The notes: generated by a model from the sequence alone, not told the origin. DNA of 64,000 nt from Pontibacter pamirensis (GCF_010015475.1 NZ_SSNI01000016.1:62001-126000); one strand, 5' to 3'. Shown: positions 41,966-51,443, numbered from the stretch's first letter. Numbers and translations are program-made.

Positions 41966-42982
41966 ATGAAACAACACTACCGCTTCAATTATACTCTCTG
42001 TCTTCTGATAATATACTTTGCATTTTCGTGCAAGCAAAAAGAGACGCAACCCGACCTGGACGCGATAGAAACTGCCATGGGCAAAGAGACTCCCGCAGCA
42101 GCGGACAGCACATATAAAGCGGCTGAAGAGGCTAACGAAGCGCTGATACGGGAGTGTTCCGCCTATATGGAAGAGTGGGAGGAGCTGAATGCAACTAAGG
42201 CAGCATTTTATACCACAGTTGTTTTGCCAAAGGCTTTAGCGAACCCGGAGCTCACAGAGCAGAACAAAGCATTCTTGCTCGCCCTGGAAACATACCTGAA
42301 CCAATCTGTAGTAGAAGCACATGCGGTACCCACTACAGAGCAGCTCCTGTTTCCCATTTTTAAGTTAGAGGAGAAAGAGCTTGGCATTTTCGGTTTCCCG
42401 GCTTATGACCACACAAGCGAATCATTTATAGACATCTCGGTTGAAAATAAAATATTAACAAGCAGCAGGCTCACAGCTACAATAGACAGTACAGCTATAG
42501 GTGAGGTGGTTTTTCACACGGAGTTGGCAGATTCTCTGTTCACGAACACCGACCAAACATTTACCGCTTTCACTACCGGAAGAAAAGTGCAGACAAAAGT
42601 GGTCAACTTTGGTTCCTACGCTGGTGAGTGCCTGGAGTACTACAACTACCTGATAGACAGTCAACCTTTCAAATCCACTGATAAAGTGCTTTTCGGGAGC
42701 AGGTACAATCTGGATCTGGCCTACAGGAATTACCCGGCAATTGATGCGCAGCTGCAGCGTCAGGTTAAAAAGGTATGTGAAGATTGCCCGAACAGCAGAG
42801 AGCATGAAAAAACCTTTGCTGCACTTAAAGGTGTAGATGACATTTACTTTACCTATGCAGACACTTTTCCACTAAACAATGAGTTGGAGACTCCTTTAAG
42901 AGGTTTAGTAATGAAGATGGGCAGTAAGGTAGTTTATTTATGGTATGCAGAAGTAGATTTGTTTGGCTGTAGTTGTTTGTAA
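41966..42982 (+). CDS. Lipoprotein, unknown function
   Basis: 338 residues. The signal FNYTLCLLIIYFAFSCKQKE ends at a lipidated Cys at residue 22. The rest is a soluble acidic domain with no family I can name. Three Cys-containing patches (RECSAYMEEW, VCEDCPNSRE, FGCSCL) hint at disulfides or metal sites at both ends. The stop codon shares one base with the next start (TAATG), so this and the DUF1905 gene are coupled. The 222 bases upstream show no exact promoter box. The function is unknown. Confidence 0.78.
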   Translation: MKQHYRFNYTLCLLIIYFAFSCKQKETQPDLDAIETAMGKETPAAADSTYKAAEEANEALIRECSAYMEEWEELNATKAAFYTTVVLPKALANPELTEQNKAFLLALETYLNQSVVEAHAVPTTEQLLFPIFKLEEKELGIFGFPAYDHTSESFIDISVENKILTSSRLTATIDSTAIGEVVFHTELADSLFTNTDQTFTAFTTGRKVQTKVVNFGSYAGECLEYYNYLIDSQPFKSTDKVLFGSRYNLDLAYRNYPAIDAQLQRQVKKVCEDCPNSREHEKTFAALKGVDDIYFTYADTFPLNNELETPLRGLVMKMGSKVVYLWYAEVDLFGCSCL

Positions 42983-43458
42983 TGGATGCGCCACTAACCA
43001 ATAAAGCCTACCTGCTAGAGAAATTCCCGGGGAAAGGGGGTTGGACCTACGCTTCCATTCCGGAGGTTCTGCAGGATAAACATGCGCCATTTGGCTGGGT
43101 TAGGGTGAGGGGCAACATCGACAGCTATGAACTGGAGGGCTATCGTTTAATGCCGATGGGCAACGGGAGCCTTTTTCTCCCAGTAAAGGCGGAAATCAGG
43201 AAGAAGCTAGGAAAGAAAGAGGGCGATTGGGTGCATGTGACGCTATATGCTGACAATACACCGCAGGAGGTACCGGAAGAACTACTTATTTGCCTCAAGG
43301 ATGAACCAGCTGCATATGAAGCATTTCAGAACTGTACTCAAGGAGGGCAAAAAACCTTTGTAGATTGGATTTATACTGCCAAGACAGATGAAACCAAAGT
43401 GGAGCGTATCGTCCAGACCATCAATAAGATGCTGTGTAGCCAAAAGCAGCATAAATAA
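42982..43458 (+). CDS. DUF1905 / YdeI-like domain protein
   Basis: 158 residues from the ATG at 42982, which overlaps the upstream stop by one base. The N-terminal half (WTYASIPEVLQDKHAPFGWVRVRGNIDSYE) is a DUF1905-type beta barrel. The C-terminal half (PEELLICLKDEPAAYEAFQN, then VDWIYTAKTDETKVERIVQTINKM) is the helical YdeI/OmpD-associated-type segment. The combination is common in Bacteroidota and Firmicutes; its molecular role is unknown. It is cytoplasmic and translationally coupled to a lipoprotein gene. Confidence 0.88.
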   Translation: MDAPLTNKAYLLEKFPGKGGWTYASIPEVLQDKHAPFGWVRVRGNIDSYELEGYRLMPMGNGSLFLPVKAEIRKKLGKKEGDWVHVTLYADNTPQEVPEELLICLKDEPAAYEAFQNCTQGGQKTFVDWIYTAKTDETKVERIVQTINKMLCSQKQHK

Positions 43459-43888
43459 GAAGTGAGCCAAATTCATGTTTGGCACTTATCTGCAGGCTAG
43501 TGAATCAGAGTAGCTTGCAACAAACTTCGTCAAAAGCGACAAACAGGAAGCAGCTAAGCTATAGTTTATCAGCGTATCAAACTATGGCTTAGCTGCTTCT
43601 TGCTTGCAACTTAAACAATCTTAATCTAAGCAAGAAAGTATAAAGTGCCTGCTTCTGGTTTTGCTAATCTATCCATAGAAGCCTCTTCTTGAACCGGATT
43701 AGCGCATGTTTGAATCTTGTTTTAAAAGCTAAAATGAGTGATACTAGGTTCTGACAAGGCTCGTTCTGAGTATAATACCAGCGCTGTTTCGCAAAATTTA
43801 AACGTCCCGATTCCATCGGGAAAGCTGCCGTCAGGTTCCAGAAGCGCGCACTCTTCAGCTCAAAGTGTAAATTCTGAACATGCTCTTA
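43459..43888. other. Gap with a large hairpin, no gene
   Basis: It holds a 21-bp stem with one G-U (43547-43567 and 43579-43599) enclosing an 11-base loop, flanked by the direct repeat GCTTGCAAC (43513-43521 and 43602-43610). No T run follows, so it is not a plain terminator. A plus-strand open frame at 43738-43980 has no start context or family match and runs into the minus-strand gene. No promoter box was found. Confidence 0.5.
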
Positions 43889-44332
43889 TTATAGATTCAA
43901 GTAATACTCAAAACCTGCAGTTTCCCACTTGGTTTTTTCTGTTGCTTTCACCTGCATGGTTCCATTGGAGGTTAAGGTAACATTTTTCAGTTTGTAGAAC
44001 CCTTCTTTCAGGTTTTCAGGTATGGTGAGCCCCTCCACTTTAGCCTGGTCCGGAAGGCTGCCTCCATCACCGATAGTAACTGTTTCAAGAACCTCAATGG
44101 ATTTCATTGGGCAGAAGTACAGCACCATCTTACCCTGTCTCTTCTCCAACCGAACAGGAGATAGGTTGGCTGTCACTGTTTCGCCGTGAGATAATTTCTC
44201 TTCCCGCATTCTCTTCTGCAAAACTTCTGGCTGCGACGAAGAAGTAACAATTACCTGCCTTGGCTCTCTGGCACCTGAAGGTTGATCCTTGGCACCAAAC
44301 AAATTTCGAAAGAAAGTTGTGTACATGTTCAT
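43889..44332 (-). CDS. Conserved small protein, unknown function
   Basis: 147 residues, no TM segment or signal. The N-terminus (YTTFFRNLFGAKDQPSGAREP) is basic. The middle, SHGETVTANLSPVRLEKRQGKMVLYFCPMKS, and the end, GFYKLKNVTLTSNGTMQVKATEK, look like a small beta-barrel domain. Length and codon use resemble the rest of the window, supporting a real gene, but I recognise no family. It is alone on the minus strand between a hairpin-bearing gap and a 445-base gap. Confidence 0.6.
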   Translation of the reverse strand: MNMYTTFFRNLFGAKDQPSGAREPRQVIVTSSSQPEVLQKRMREEKLSHGETVTANLSPVRLEKRQGKMVLYFCPMKSIEVLETVTIGDGGSLPDQAKVEGLTIPENLKEGFYKLKNVTLTSNGTMQVKATEKTKWETAGFEYYLNL

Positions 44333-44777
44333 AGTGCTTACGCTTTAAAATATTAAAAAAAAGATTCTGAAGGCACTTAGTCTCAGACAGTCATCAGGTC
44401 CAGGTATTTACCTATTAGATCCAGGAAATGTCTCTTTCAATTGAGAACGAAGTTGCCTCTGCTCTTGTTCTTTCCAGTGCCTCATAAGTGACTAGCTACG
44501 AGTTTTTTAGGGTGAACGAAGCTAAATCAAAAGTAAAGACTATCTTATGTTATAGCTGACTCTGAAGACCTTCTGGTGTGCTGCGTAAAAACAAGAAAAA
44601 ATTAATTGAGAGGCTGGTCATTTACCTGTCGGAAATGCCTGAACCACAGACATCCAACAGCTAATATTTTTTATGCGAAACCTGTCGACGGATACAACGG
44701 GCATTGCTTCTCCTTTTATGCCGTAAAACATCCCATTCTTACAGAATGGCTACCTTTGGCGCTAAACAAGTAAAGTA
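44333..44777. other. 445-bp gap, promoter region only
   Basis: No gene or strong hairpin is visible. The last 30 bases contain the -7 box for the PhnA-domain gene. The first part carries an A-rich stretch next to the minus-strand gene start. Nothing else stands out. Confidence 0.4.
44751..44758 (+). promoter_or_regulatory. -7 box for the PhnA-domain gene
   Basis: TACCTTTG matches TAnnTTTG exactly and lies 19 bases before the ATG at 44778. No TTG lies at the usual -33 distance. Confidence 0.4.
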
Positions 44778-44987
44778 ATGGAAGCAAAAGACAGCAACGG
44801 CAACATCCTCAACGACGGTGATGCTGTACACGTTATTAAAGATTTAAAAGTAAAAGGCATGCCCACTACTTTGAAGCGAGGCAACGTGATCAAGAGTATC
44901 CGTCTGACAAATAGTCCTGATGAAGTAAAGTGCCGCATTGGCAAAAGCCAGGTAGTGCTGCAGACCATGTACCTGAAGAAAGCCTGA
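44778..44987 (+). CDS. PhnA-domain (YjdM-type) protein, C-terminal domain only
   Basis: 69 residues matching only the C-terminal SH3-like domain of PhnA (VKDLKVKGMPTTLKRGNVIKSIRL, given here by parts). E. coli YjdM adds an N-terminal zinc ribbon; this copy begins at the beta domain (EAKDSNGNILNDGDAVHVIKD). The short form is common in Bacteroidota. The older name phosphonoacetate hydrolase does not apply, and the function is unknown. Confidence 0.88.
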   Translation: MEAKDSNGNILNDGDAVHVIKDLKVKGMPTTLKRGNVIKSIRLTNSPDEVKCRIGKSQVVLQTMYLKKA

Positions 44988-45085
44988 ACATACACCATCT
45001 TCTTCTGCCACTCCGCCACCTCAAACCCTTTTGGTCTTTTACATGTTTATATTTTCAACGTAACAACCAGTAAAAACAGAAACTT

Positions 45086-45484
45086 ATGAAAGTAGCGAAA
45101 GACCCATCAGAATATAATAAGCTCACACCAGAAGAAGCACGCATCATTGTAAACAAAGGCACCGAATACCCGGGAACAGGGGAGTATGAGCACAACAAAG
45201 CAGAAGGTGTATACCTGTGCAAGCGCTGCAACAACCCTCTTTATACCTCAGAATACAAGTTTGAGTCACACTGCGGCTGGCCAAGCTTTGACGATGAGAT
45301 AACCGGAGCGGTGAAGCGTGTGCCAGATGCTGACGGTCGCCGCACCGAGATTGTATGCGCCAACTGCGAGGCACACCTGGGCCACGTATTTGCGGGCGAA
45401 TACCTGACGCCAAAGAACATACGCCACTGCGTAAACTCACTCTCAATGAAGTTTGTGCCAGTGGATGAACTGGAGAAGCAATAG
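45086..45484 (+). CDS. msrB: Peptide methionine-R-sulfoxide reductase
   Basis: Reduces the R form of methionine sulfoxide in damaged proteins. It has 132 residues without signal, so it is cytoplasmic. Zinc ligands are C45 and C48 (YLCKRCNN) and C91 and C94 (VCANCEAH). The recycling Cys is C63 (SHCGWPSF) and the catalytic Cys is C115 ([12 protein letters not shown]). The 100-base gap before it has no promoter box I can identify. It ends at a strong terminator. Confidence 0.97.
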   Translation: MKVAKDPSEYNKLTPEEARIIVNKGTEYPGTGEYEHNKAEGVYLCKRCNNPLYTSEYKFESHCGWPSFDDEITGAVKRVPDADGRRTEIVCANCEAHLGHVFAGEYLTPKNIRHCVNSLSMKFVPVDELEKQ

Positions 45485-45494
45485 AACAGCAGGG

Positions 45495-45534
45495 CAGAAG
45501 GCAGATGGGGGAACTCATCTGCCTTCTGTTTTTT
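45495..45534 (+). terminator. Terminator of msrB
   Basis: CAGAAGGCAGATG and CATCTGCCTTCTG (45495-45507 and 45516-45528) form a perfect 13-bp stem with an 8-base loop, followed by six Ts. Confidence 0.9.
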
Positions 45535-45643
45535 ACTGAAAGCTATGTGCTCCAATGGCTTCATAAAGAGGAGATGGTAACTTTATACTTCCTGTACAAG
45601 TAAAGTCCTAGCATAGGTATCTAGCACCATCCAAACCGATAAA

Positions 45644-46024
45644 ATGCGCCGACCTTCCTTTTTTAGCACCCGCTACAACAGCTTTAAGTTTGCGTTCAAG
45701 GGTATGACTGCCGTCTTCCGCACCGAACCCAACATGCACCTCCATGTGCTGGCAAGCATCATTGTGTTTGTGATGGCGTACCGCTTCGAAGTGACGCGCA
45801 TGGAGTGGTGCCTGCTCATCTTCTGTGTCGGCTTAGTATGGATGGCAGAAATCTTTAATACCTCCATTGAAACGCTCGTCAACCTTGTTTCGCCGGAGTA
45901 TAATATTCTGGCTGGCAAGACCAAGGATTTAGCGGCAGGAGCCGTGCTGATGGCAGCTATCACAGCGGCAATTATCGGCTTGGTTATCTTTATACCCTAT
46001 TGGGAAGCCTACGTAAAAGGTTAA
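45644..46024 (+). CDS. Diacylglycerol kinase family protein (DgkA type)
   Basis: 126 residues with three or four TM helices (near 30-48, 54-75 and 97-118). The catalytic signature is AEIFNTSIETLVNLV, then AGKTKDLAAGAV, the ATP and Mg site of the DagK/UndP kinase family. Gram-negative members recycle diacylglycerol; many Bacteroidota and Gram-positive members phosphorylate undecaprenol, so the lipid is not certain. It is preceded by a near-box TAACTTTA and is probably transcribed alone. Confidence 0.92.
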   Translation: MRRPSFFSTRYNSFKFAFKGMTAVFRTEPNMHLHVLASIIVFVMAYRFEVTRMEWCLLIFCVGLVWMAEIFNTSIETLVNLVSPEYNILAGKTKDLAAGAVLMAAITAAIIGLVIFIPYWEAYVKG

Positions 46025-46056
46025 TTCAGCAGGCTTTCATATAAAGACAGGTTTGT

Positions 46057-46064
46057 TACCTTTG
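46057..46064 (+). promoter_or_regulatory. -7 box for the small lipoprotein gene at 46088
   Basis: TACCTTTG (46057-46064) is an exact TAnnTTTG match. A TTTC, one change from TTTG, sits 19 bases upstream (46034-46037). It is 24 bases before the ATG. Confidence 0.45.
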
Positions 46065-46087
46065 CTCCGCTAATCAGATAAGGCATC

Positions 46088-46480
46088 ATGACAAAAGCAG
46101 GCACTATGGTTTGGGCATTTACATTAGCTGCAGCTGTAACAATGGCTGCCTGCAAACCGGGTGTGTCGCCGATAATATCAGAGGCCGCTACCGCCAACGC
46201 ACAGGGTGCTCCCTGGCTAAACCAAATGATTCAGCAGATGCAGGAAGAGGCAACCGCTAACCCGCCTGCCAAAGTTTACCGCTATACTTATAAAGACCAG
46301 GAGGTATACTATGTCACGGGCCGCTGCTGCGATATACCGGGGAAGGTATATGATATGTACGGAAACATCATCTGTGAGCCGGACGGTGGTATAACAGGCA
46401 AGGGCGACGGCCGCTGCCCCGACTTTTTTGAGCAGCGAAAAGACGAAACTTTAATTTGGGAAGATAAACGAGAAAAATAA
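46088..46480 (+). CDS. Small Cys-rich lipoprotein (DUF6970-like)
   Basis: 130 residues. The signal TMVWAFTLAAAVTMAACKPG ends at a lipid-bearing Cys. The core contains KVYRYTYKDQEVYYVTGRCCDIPGKVYDMYG and ICEPDGGITGKGDGRCPDFF (in parts), with four Cys that probably form two disulfides. This arrangement fits a small Bacteroidota lipoprotein family I recall as DUF6970. It is exported to the membrane surface. It is 3 bases before the DinB gene, so the two are likely cotranscribed. Confidence 0.78.
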   Translation: MTKAGTMVWAFTLAAAVTMAACKPGVSPIISEAATANAQGAPWLNQMIQQMQEEATANPPAKVYRYTYKDQEVYYVTGRCCDIPGKVYDMYGNIICEPDGGITGKGDGRCPDFFEQRKDETLIWEDKREK

Positions 46481-46483
46481 AAA

Positions 46484-46960
46484 ATGACTGGAAACGACGT
46501 ACTGAAAAACCTATCAGAATATAATATCTGGGCCAACAAGACAATGCTGGACGTATTCAGCAGCCTGCCGGAAGTGCCTGCTAATGCGGCCCGCCTGTTT
46601 AGCCATGCCCTTAATGCACAGGCTATCTGGATTGCCCGCATCACCGGCACCGAGAGCTCTGTAAAAGTATGGCAGGAGCACAACCTGGAAGAGCTAAAGA
46701 ACCTACATGAATACTCTTCTTATAAAATAGCCGAACTGGCGCAGAATGCCGACGAAGCAGAATTCGACCGCCTGATTGATTACAGCAATAGCCTCGGCAA
46801 CAAGTACAGCACCCGCGTGCTGGATATTCTGACGCACGCCTTCAACCACGCCACGTACCATCGTGCCCAAACGGCCACTGACCTGCGCAAAAACGGCCAT
46901 ACGCCTCCAAACACAGATTACGTAACTTATGTGCGTGAGCTGATGGGGCAGGTGTTTTAG
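46484..46960 (+). CDS. DinB-family metal-binding protein
   Basis: 158 residues of the DinB/YfiT four-helix bundle, which holds a metal through three His. The likely ligands are H41 (FSHALNAQ) and the pair H122 and H126 (FNHATYHRAQ); H118 is a fourth candidate. Members act in thiol, cluster or small-molecule chemistry, or have unknown roles. The start is 3 bases after the upstream lipoprotein gene. No substrate is evident. Confidence 0.88.
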   Translation: MTGNDVLKNLSEYNIWANKTMLDVFSSLPEVPANAARLFSHALNAQAIWIARITGTESSVKVWQEHNLEELKNLHEYSSYKIAELAQNADEAEFDRLIDYSNSLGNKYSTRVLDILTHAFNHATYHRAQTATDLRKNGHTPPNTDYVTYVRELMGQVF

Positions 46961-47074
46961 ATTTGACATTAGAAGTAGGACTTTTGGACAAAGGACGAAA
47001 GAGAAGGATAAGCGGAAGCATCTGCTTTTACTAATTTGTCATCTTAATCAGCCTTAAGTTAACTCTATCACACT

Positions 47075-47113
47075 AAAAAAGGAGCTCTACAAATCGTAGA
47101 GCTCCTTTTTTTT
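47075..47113. terminator. Bidirectional terminator between DinB and AsmA genes
   Basis: Arms 47075-47090 and 47096-47111 form a perfect 16-bp stem with a 5-base loop, with T and A runs on both sides. It separates two convergent genes. Confidence 0.92.
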
Positions 47114-47197
47114 GTGATAGAAATCTTTTGTCAAACAGTCTTTTATCCTTTGTCTATTTGTTCTTTGTATAAAAGCCCATCGGCCGGGACTGGCTGT

Positions 47198-50100
47198 TTA
47201 GTTACCACCCTGGGTTGTATCTGCTGGCGTGGCAGCTGGCTTGGTCAGTTGCTTCAGGAAACCACCTACTTTGTCAGTGGCTTGCTTCTTGATTTGCTGC
47301 TCGGCTTCCCTGCGTTTTTTCTCCAGCTCCTGTTGTGCCTGGCGCTCCACCTCCTGCTTTCTGCGGTTTAACTCGGCCTGCACAGTATCCTGCAGCTGCT
47401 GCTTGCGCTCATCCACCTCTTGCCTTGCTTCATCCAGTTTGTTCTGCACCGCATCCTGCACTACGTTAGCCGCCTGCTCTTTCACAGAGCCGCCTGCCAG
47501 CGAAACTTTCGGATCAGACACAGTTCCACCGATGTTCAGGTTCAAGTTAATGCGCTCTGAAGTGGCCAGGCTCTCACTGCCTATCATGCTGGCAAGGCGG
47601 GTATTGATTTCACGCCCTACTTTGCCTGTCGGCACATTGAGGGTTGTTACATAATCAATGTTCCCGCTTGCATCGTTTGAGCCACCGACTTTCATGTCTA
47701 TGTTGCCTACATTCAGTTCGAACGGCTTTACCACCAGCTTACCATCCACAATCTGAGCATCAATCACCTTGTTCTCAATTACAAAGTTTTTTAACTCCTG
47801 TATGTTCGTCAGGTTACTGATTTTATCCACGATGGCTACATTGCCTACAGCGGCTCTGAGCACGCGAATAACCCCTGAACCATCCACTGTATTGAAAATT
47901 GGTATCATATCCTGGCCAAGCTCTCCGGCAAATGCGAAGTTAGTGGAGAACTTGCCCTCCAGCACACCTGCAATCGGAGCCAGTGCCTGTATGGTGTTAA
48001 AGGAGTTGAAGGCCTCTTTGAAACCTAGATCCTGGATGTCCAGGTTCATATCGAACAGGGGCTGCTGCAGGCTTTGTGTGTTGTAGCTACCATTGGTTGC
48101 AAAGGTCGCTCCCAGTGTATTGAAAGTTACTTTGTTCAGCCTGGCTATTTTGTCCTTCACCTGCACCTGCCCGCTTACATTGTTCAGCTTCAGGTTATTA
48201 TAAAGCACCTGCTTCGCATCAATGTTCAGAGCCACATCCAGGTTGGCCGGCACTTCTACCACACCTTCTGAGGCGGTTTCTTCTACCGGAGCACCAGTGT
48301 TCTCGTCCACCATCCACTCGTTCACATCAAACAGATTCGAGCTGATGTTGAACGTACCGCGCAGCGACTGGTTATCGGCCATTGCGTAGCCTATGTAATT
48401 AGATAGACTGCCACTGGCCTGAATGTCGCTCTTGCCTAGGTAGCCGTTCATGTTCTGCAGGTTAATGCGCTCATTGTTAAACGTAGCATTGGCCTGGTTA
48501 ATCTTCATACCCTGCGGCAAGTCTGTGCTTACAAAAGTAAGGTCGTTAATTGCCATGGTGCCGTTGGCAGTGATGTTGTTATACTTCTCAGCCTCTATAT
48601 CACTCATCTTGCCTTTAGCAGCTACATCCGCATTAATACGCCCGGAAAGCGTCATATCCTCCAGCGGGAAGATCTTTGTAAGCTTCGTAAGGTCCAGTAT
48701 ACCCTTGATGCGGCCGTCAAAAGCAGGCTGATCAATGCCTTGCACCAGCATATTACCCTCCAGTGGCTCGCCATCCAAGGTCATATTAAAGCGCTCGATG
48801 TTGATGCGGGTATCATCAGTGTTGCCAGTTGTGTTGCGGATGTTCGTCACCATGTTCAGGTCCTGGATAGGCGCCGGAAACTCTTCCGATTTCACATAGC
48901 CGTTGGTCAGGTTCATGTCGGCATCTATCACCGGCATACTTGTTTCGGAGTAGGTACCCTTGGCATCAGCGTCTACTTTCAGCAGGCCGCGCAGTGTCAT
49001 ACCTTCCACGGGGAACACTTTGGTCATTTCCGCCAGGTCGATGTTCGCTTTCACGTTACCATCTACCTGCATCACACTGTCCAAGCCTGCTATCACTACT
49101 TTCGCATCCACCGGGTTTTTACCCAGGTCGAGGTGGAACTGGCGCACTTCTACATTAGTGTTGGCCAATTCTCCGTCTTTGCTGTCCACGCTCATGTCCA
49201 CGTTGATGTTGCGGGCAGCCTCCGGCAAGTCTGGGTACTTGAACATTCCGTCTATCACTTTCAGGTCCACACCATAGCCGGGCATGAGGGTATCATTCAT
49301 GCGGCCTTTCAGGTATCCGTCAAAACTTAACTTACCTTCTGTATTGATATCTTCAAATTGTTCGCTGTACATACCTGGCACCACCGACAGCACGTTGCGG
49401 AAATCCGTTTCCGTGGCTGTAAAGGTTAGGTCCATGTCAATGTTCTCTTCCGGCATCAGGATAGTGCCATCGAACTTAAACGGAAATTCGTTGATGCGTA
49501 TATTGTTGTCCTTAAAAGTGTAGAGGGACTGATTCAGGTCCATCGCCATGGTGACATCGGCGTTCAGTCTGGCGTTCTGGATATAGTTCGTGCCATCATA
49601 GGTCATCACAAAGCGATCTACCGTGGTATGCGATTCCATATCAAACACATCCTGCTCAAAGTCGCCGCTACCGGTGTGGTTCACGTTATAGGCTGCCATA
49701 CCAAACGGTATGCTCAGATCATCGTAGTAGAGCGTGCCGTTGTTCACTTCCCAGCCTTTTATGGCCATCCTGAAATCGCTGGCTGCCGTATCAACAGGCG
49801 TTTCATCGGCAAGGCTGTCTTCCAGCATAATATCCCAGTTGGCTTTTCCGCTTTCGAGCACAATAAGCCGTATAACGGGTTCGTCTAAGGTAATAGAGTT
49901 CACCTTCAGCTCGTCCCCTGATATTACGCTCATCAAGTTCAGTCCCATCCGGAAAGAGGGGATGCGGGCCAGTGTATCGGTGGCGAAGGAGTCTTTACCG
50001 ATAACAGAGAGGTTGTCTACGCCCAGCGAAAGGTTCGGGAAATCGCGGAAAAGCGAGAGGCTCACGTCGTCTGTCTCGTAGAGCACCCGGGCATCAATAT

Positions 50101-50221
50101 TTTTGGCTATCTCTTTGTCGAGGGCTTGCTTGATTTTATCTTTGAACAGAACAGGCACTATAGCCGCTGTGATAAGCAGCAGGGCCAGAAAGATAAAAAA
50201 GCCGATAACTACTTTTTTCAT
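47198..50221 (-). CDS. AsmA-family large envelope protein
   Basis: 1007 residues. One N-terminal TM anchor (VVIGFFIFLALLLITAAIV, residues ~4-22) precedes a long repetitive beta-rich region typical of AsmA/VPS13-like lipid bridges: DVSLSLFRDFPNLSLGVDNL at the start, then several domains each ending in a motif like MNLTNGYVKSEEFPAPIQ. The end (residues ~900-985) is a basic and Gln-rich coiled coil (QQLQDTVQAELNRRKQEVERQ in outline). Members help move phospholipids or organise the outer membrane. A -7 box TATATTTG lies upstream at 50251-50258 (minus). Confidence 0.94.
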   Translation of the reverse strand: MKKVVIGFFIFLALLLITAAIVPVLFKDKIKQALDKEIAKNIDARVLYETDDVSLSLFRDFPNLSLGVDNLSVIGKDSFATDTLARIPSFRMGLNLMSVISGDELKVNSITLDEPVIRLIVLESGKANWDIMLEDSLADETPVDTAASDFRMAIKGWEVNNGTLYYDDLSIPFGMAAYNVNHTGSGDFEQDVFDMESHTTVDRFVMTYDGTNYIQNARLNADVTMAMDLNQSLYTFKDNNIRINEFPFKFDGTILMPEENIDMDLTFTATETDFRNVLSVVPGMYSEQFEDINTEGKLSFDGYLKGRMNDTLMPGYGVDLKVIDGMFKYPDLPEAARNINVDMSVDSKDGELANTNVEVRQFHLDLGKNPVDAKVVIAGLDSVMQVDGNVKANIDLAEMTKVFPVEGMTLRGLLKVDADAKGTYSETSMPVIDADMNLTNGYVKSEEFPAPIQDLNMVTNIRNTTGNTDDTRINIERFNMTLDGEPLEGNMLVQGIDQPAFDGRIKGILDLTKLTKIFPLEDMTLSGRINADVAAKGKMSDIEAEKYNNITANGTMAINDLTFVSTDLPQGMKINQANATFNNERINLQNMNGYLGKSDIQASGSLSNYIGYAMADNQSLRGTFNISSNLFDVNEWMVDENTGAPVEETASEGVVEVPANLDVALNIDAKQVLYNNLKLNNVSGQVQVKDKIARLNKVTFNTLGATFATNGSYNTQSLQQPLFDMNLDIQDLGFKEAFNSFNTIQALAPIAGVLEGKFSTNFAFAGELGQDMIPIFNTVDGSGVIRVLRAAVGNVAIVDKISNLTNIQELKNFVIENKVIDAQIVDGKLVVKPFELNVGNIDMKVGGSNDASGNIDYVTTLNVPTGKVGREINTRLASMIGSESLATSERINLNLNIGGTVSDPKVSLAGGSVKEQAANVVQDAVQNKLDEARQEVDERKQQLQDTVQAELNRRKQEVERQAQQELEKKRREAEQQIKKQATDKVGGFLKQLTKPAATPADTTQGGN

Positions 50222-50250
50222 ATAGATGGTTGGTTAATTCGGTCGTTCTT

Positions 50251-50258
50251 CAAATATA
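50251..50258 (-). promoter_or_regulatory. -7 box for the AsmA gene
   Basis: The minus strand reads TATATTTG, an exact TAnnTTTG match, 30 bases before the ATG. No TTG is placed at -33. Confidence 0.35.
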
Positions 50259-50366
50259 AAAGCTATTCTATTCACTTTGATAGCTAAAACCGTGCTAATT
50301 TATGAGTAGCTCCTTAAGTAATGGTACCTTTATAATAGCGTTGCAGTTAGATTGTTCTGTATAGGC

Positions 50367-51380
50367 ATGGGTTTAAAAAAGATATTTCTGCTGTGTGGGT
50401 GCTGCTTATGGGCTTTTATTGCCGGGGCGCAGGATGTACAGTTCACGCAGCAGTATGCCAACCGAATATACCTGAATCCTGCATTTGCGGGCATTAACAG
50501 CGACTGGAGCATTGCGCTGGCGCACCGTAACCAGTGGCCCGCCCTTAATGGTTCCTTCATCACAAACCAGCTTGCCGCAGATTACAGGCTGCCGGATACC
50601 AAAAGTGCCGTAAGCCTGCTGGTGCAGCAGGACCGTGCCGGGGTAGGAGGGTTGCAGAAATGGCAGCTATCAGGAGGTTATGCCTACCATACCAACCTTA
50701 CAGAAAAATGGGCTATGTCGGCGGGCCTCCAGGCAAGTGTAGCTTCGCTGCGCGTCAATTTTGATAATCTGGTATTCGGAGACCAGTTGTCAGACAACGG
50801 GCAGGTGGCAGTGACTTCGGCAGAGGCCAATAGTTTTAAGCCAAGCTATTACATGGATTTCACCGTAGGTGGCCTGGTATACTCCGATCAGTTTTGGGCA
50901 GGCCTTACGGCGGCACACCTGAACAGGCCTGGTTACGGATTTAACCAGGAAACGGAATTACCAGTCCAATTCACGGCCATAATGGGATATAAATTTTATG
51001 CAAAATCTTACGAAGAGCGGGGCCAGTTGTTTGAACTTAGCTTTTCACCCACGGCCACATTTATCCATCAACAAAATTTAAATCGCTTAGATTTAGGTAT
51101 ATATACTAATTACACGCCCCTGACGTTAGGGTTTATATATCGGGGAATTCCAGTAACTGGCGGAACTAACCAGGACCAAACCTTGTCCATCATAGCAGGC
51201 CTGCAGCTGAAGAATCTCAAAATTGGCTATAGCCACGATGTTGGCATACAGGGATTTAGTGAAGAAGCTGGCGGTGCGAACGAAATTTCACTTGTTTTTG
51301 AACCTGCCGATTTAAATAATCTGTTCAAAGGCAACTCAAGGCGTAAATTAAACAGAAACATTGTTTGTCCAGCATTCTGA
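50367..51380 (+). CDS. Type IX secretion PorP/SprF-family outer-membrane protein
   Basis: 337 residues from the ATG at 50367; the in-frame TTG at 50352 is less likely. A signal peptide (KIFLLCGCCLWAFIAGAQ) is followed by the family opening DVQFTQQYANRIYLNPAFAGI. The rest is a 14-strand type beta barrel with alternating Gly and aromatic residues (GGYAYHTNLTEKWAMSAGLQ). These proteins attach type IX substrates or motility filaments to the cell surface. It lies 63 bases before gldJ, consistent with a shared role in secretion and gliding. Which PorP/SprF paralogue it is cannot be told. Confidence 0.92.
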   Translation: MGLKKIFLLCGCCLWAFIAGAQDVQFTQQYANRIYLNPAFAGINSDWSIALAHRNQWPALNGSFITNQLAADYRLPDTKSAVSLLVQQDRAGVGGLQKWQLSGGYAYHTNLTEKWAMSAGLQASVASLRVNFDNLVFGDQLSDNGQVAVTSAEANSFKPSYYMDFTVGGLVYSDQFWAGLTAAHLNRPGYGFNQETELPVQFTAIMGYKFYAKSYEERGQLFELSFSPTATFIHQQNLNRLDLGIYTNYTPLTLGFIYRGIPVTGGTNQDQTLSIIAGLQLKNLKIGYSHDVGIQGFSEEAGGANEISLVFEPADLNNLFKGNSRRKLNRNIVCPAF

Positions 51381-51443
51381 TTTTAGTTATAATTGCACAT
51401 TAAATTACGTTACAAGAACCTTATCTTAATTGGGTACTAATTT

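Noticed and set aside
43738..43980. 80-codon plus-strand frame in the 43.5-43.9 kb gap
   Set aside because: Random-looking serine-rich sequence running into the end of the minus-strand gene; no start context.
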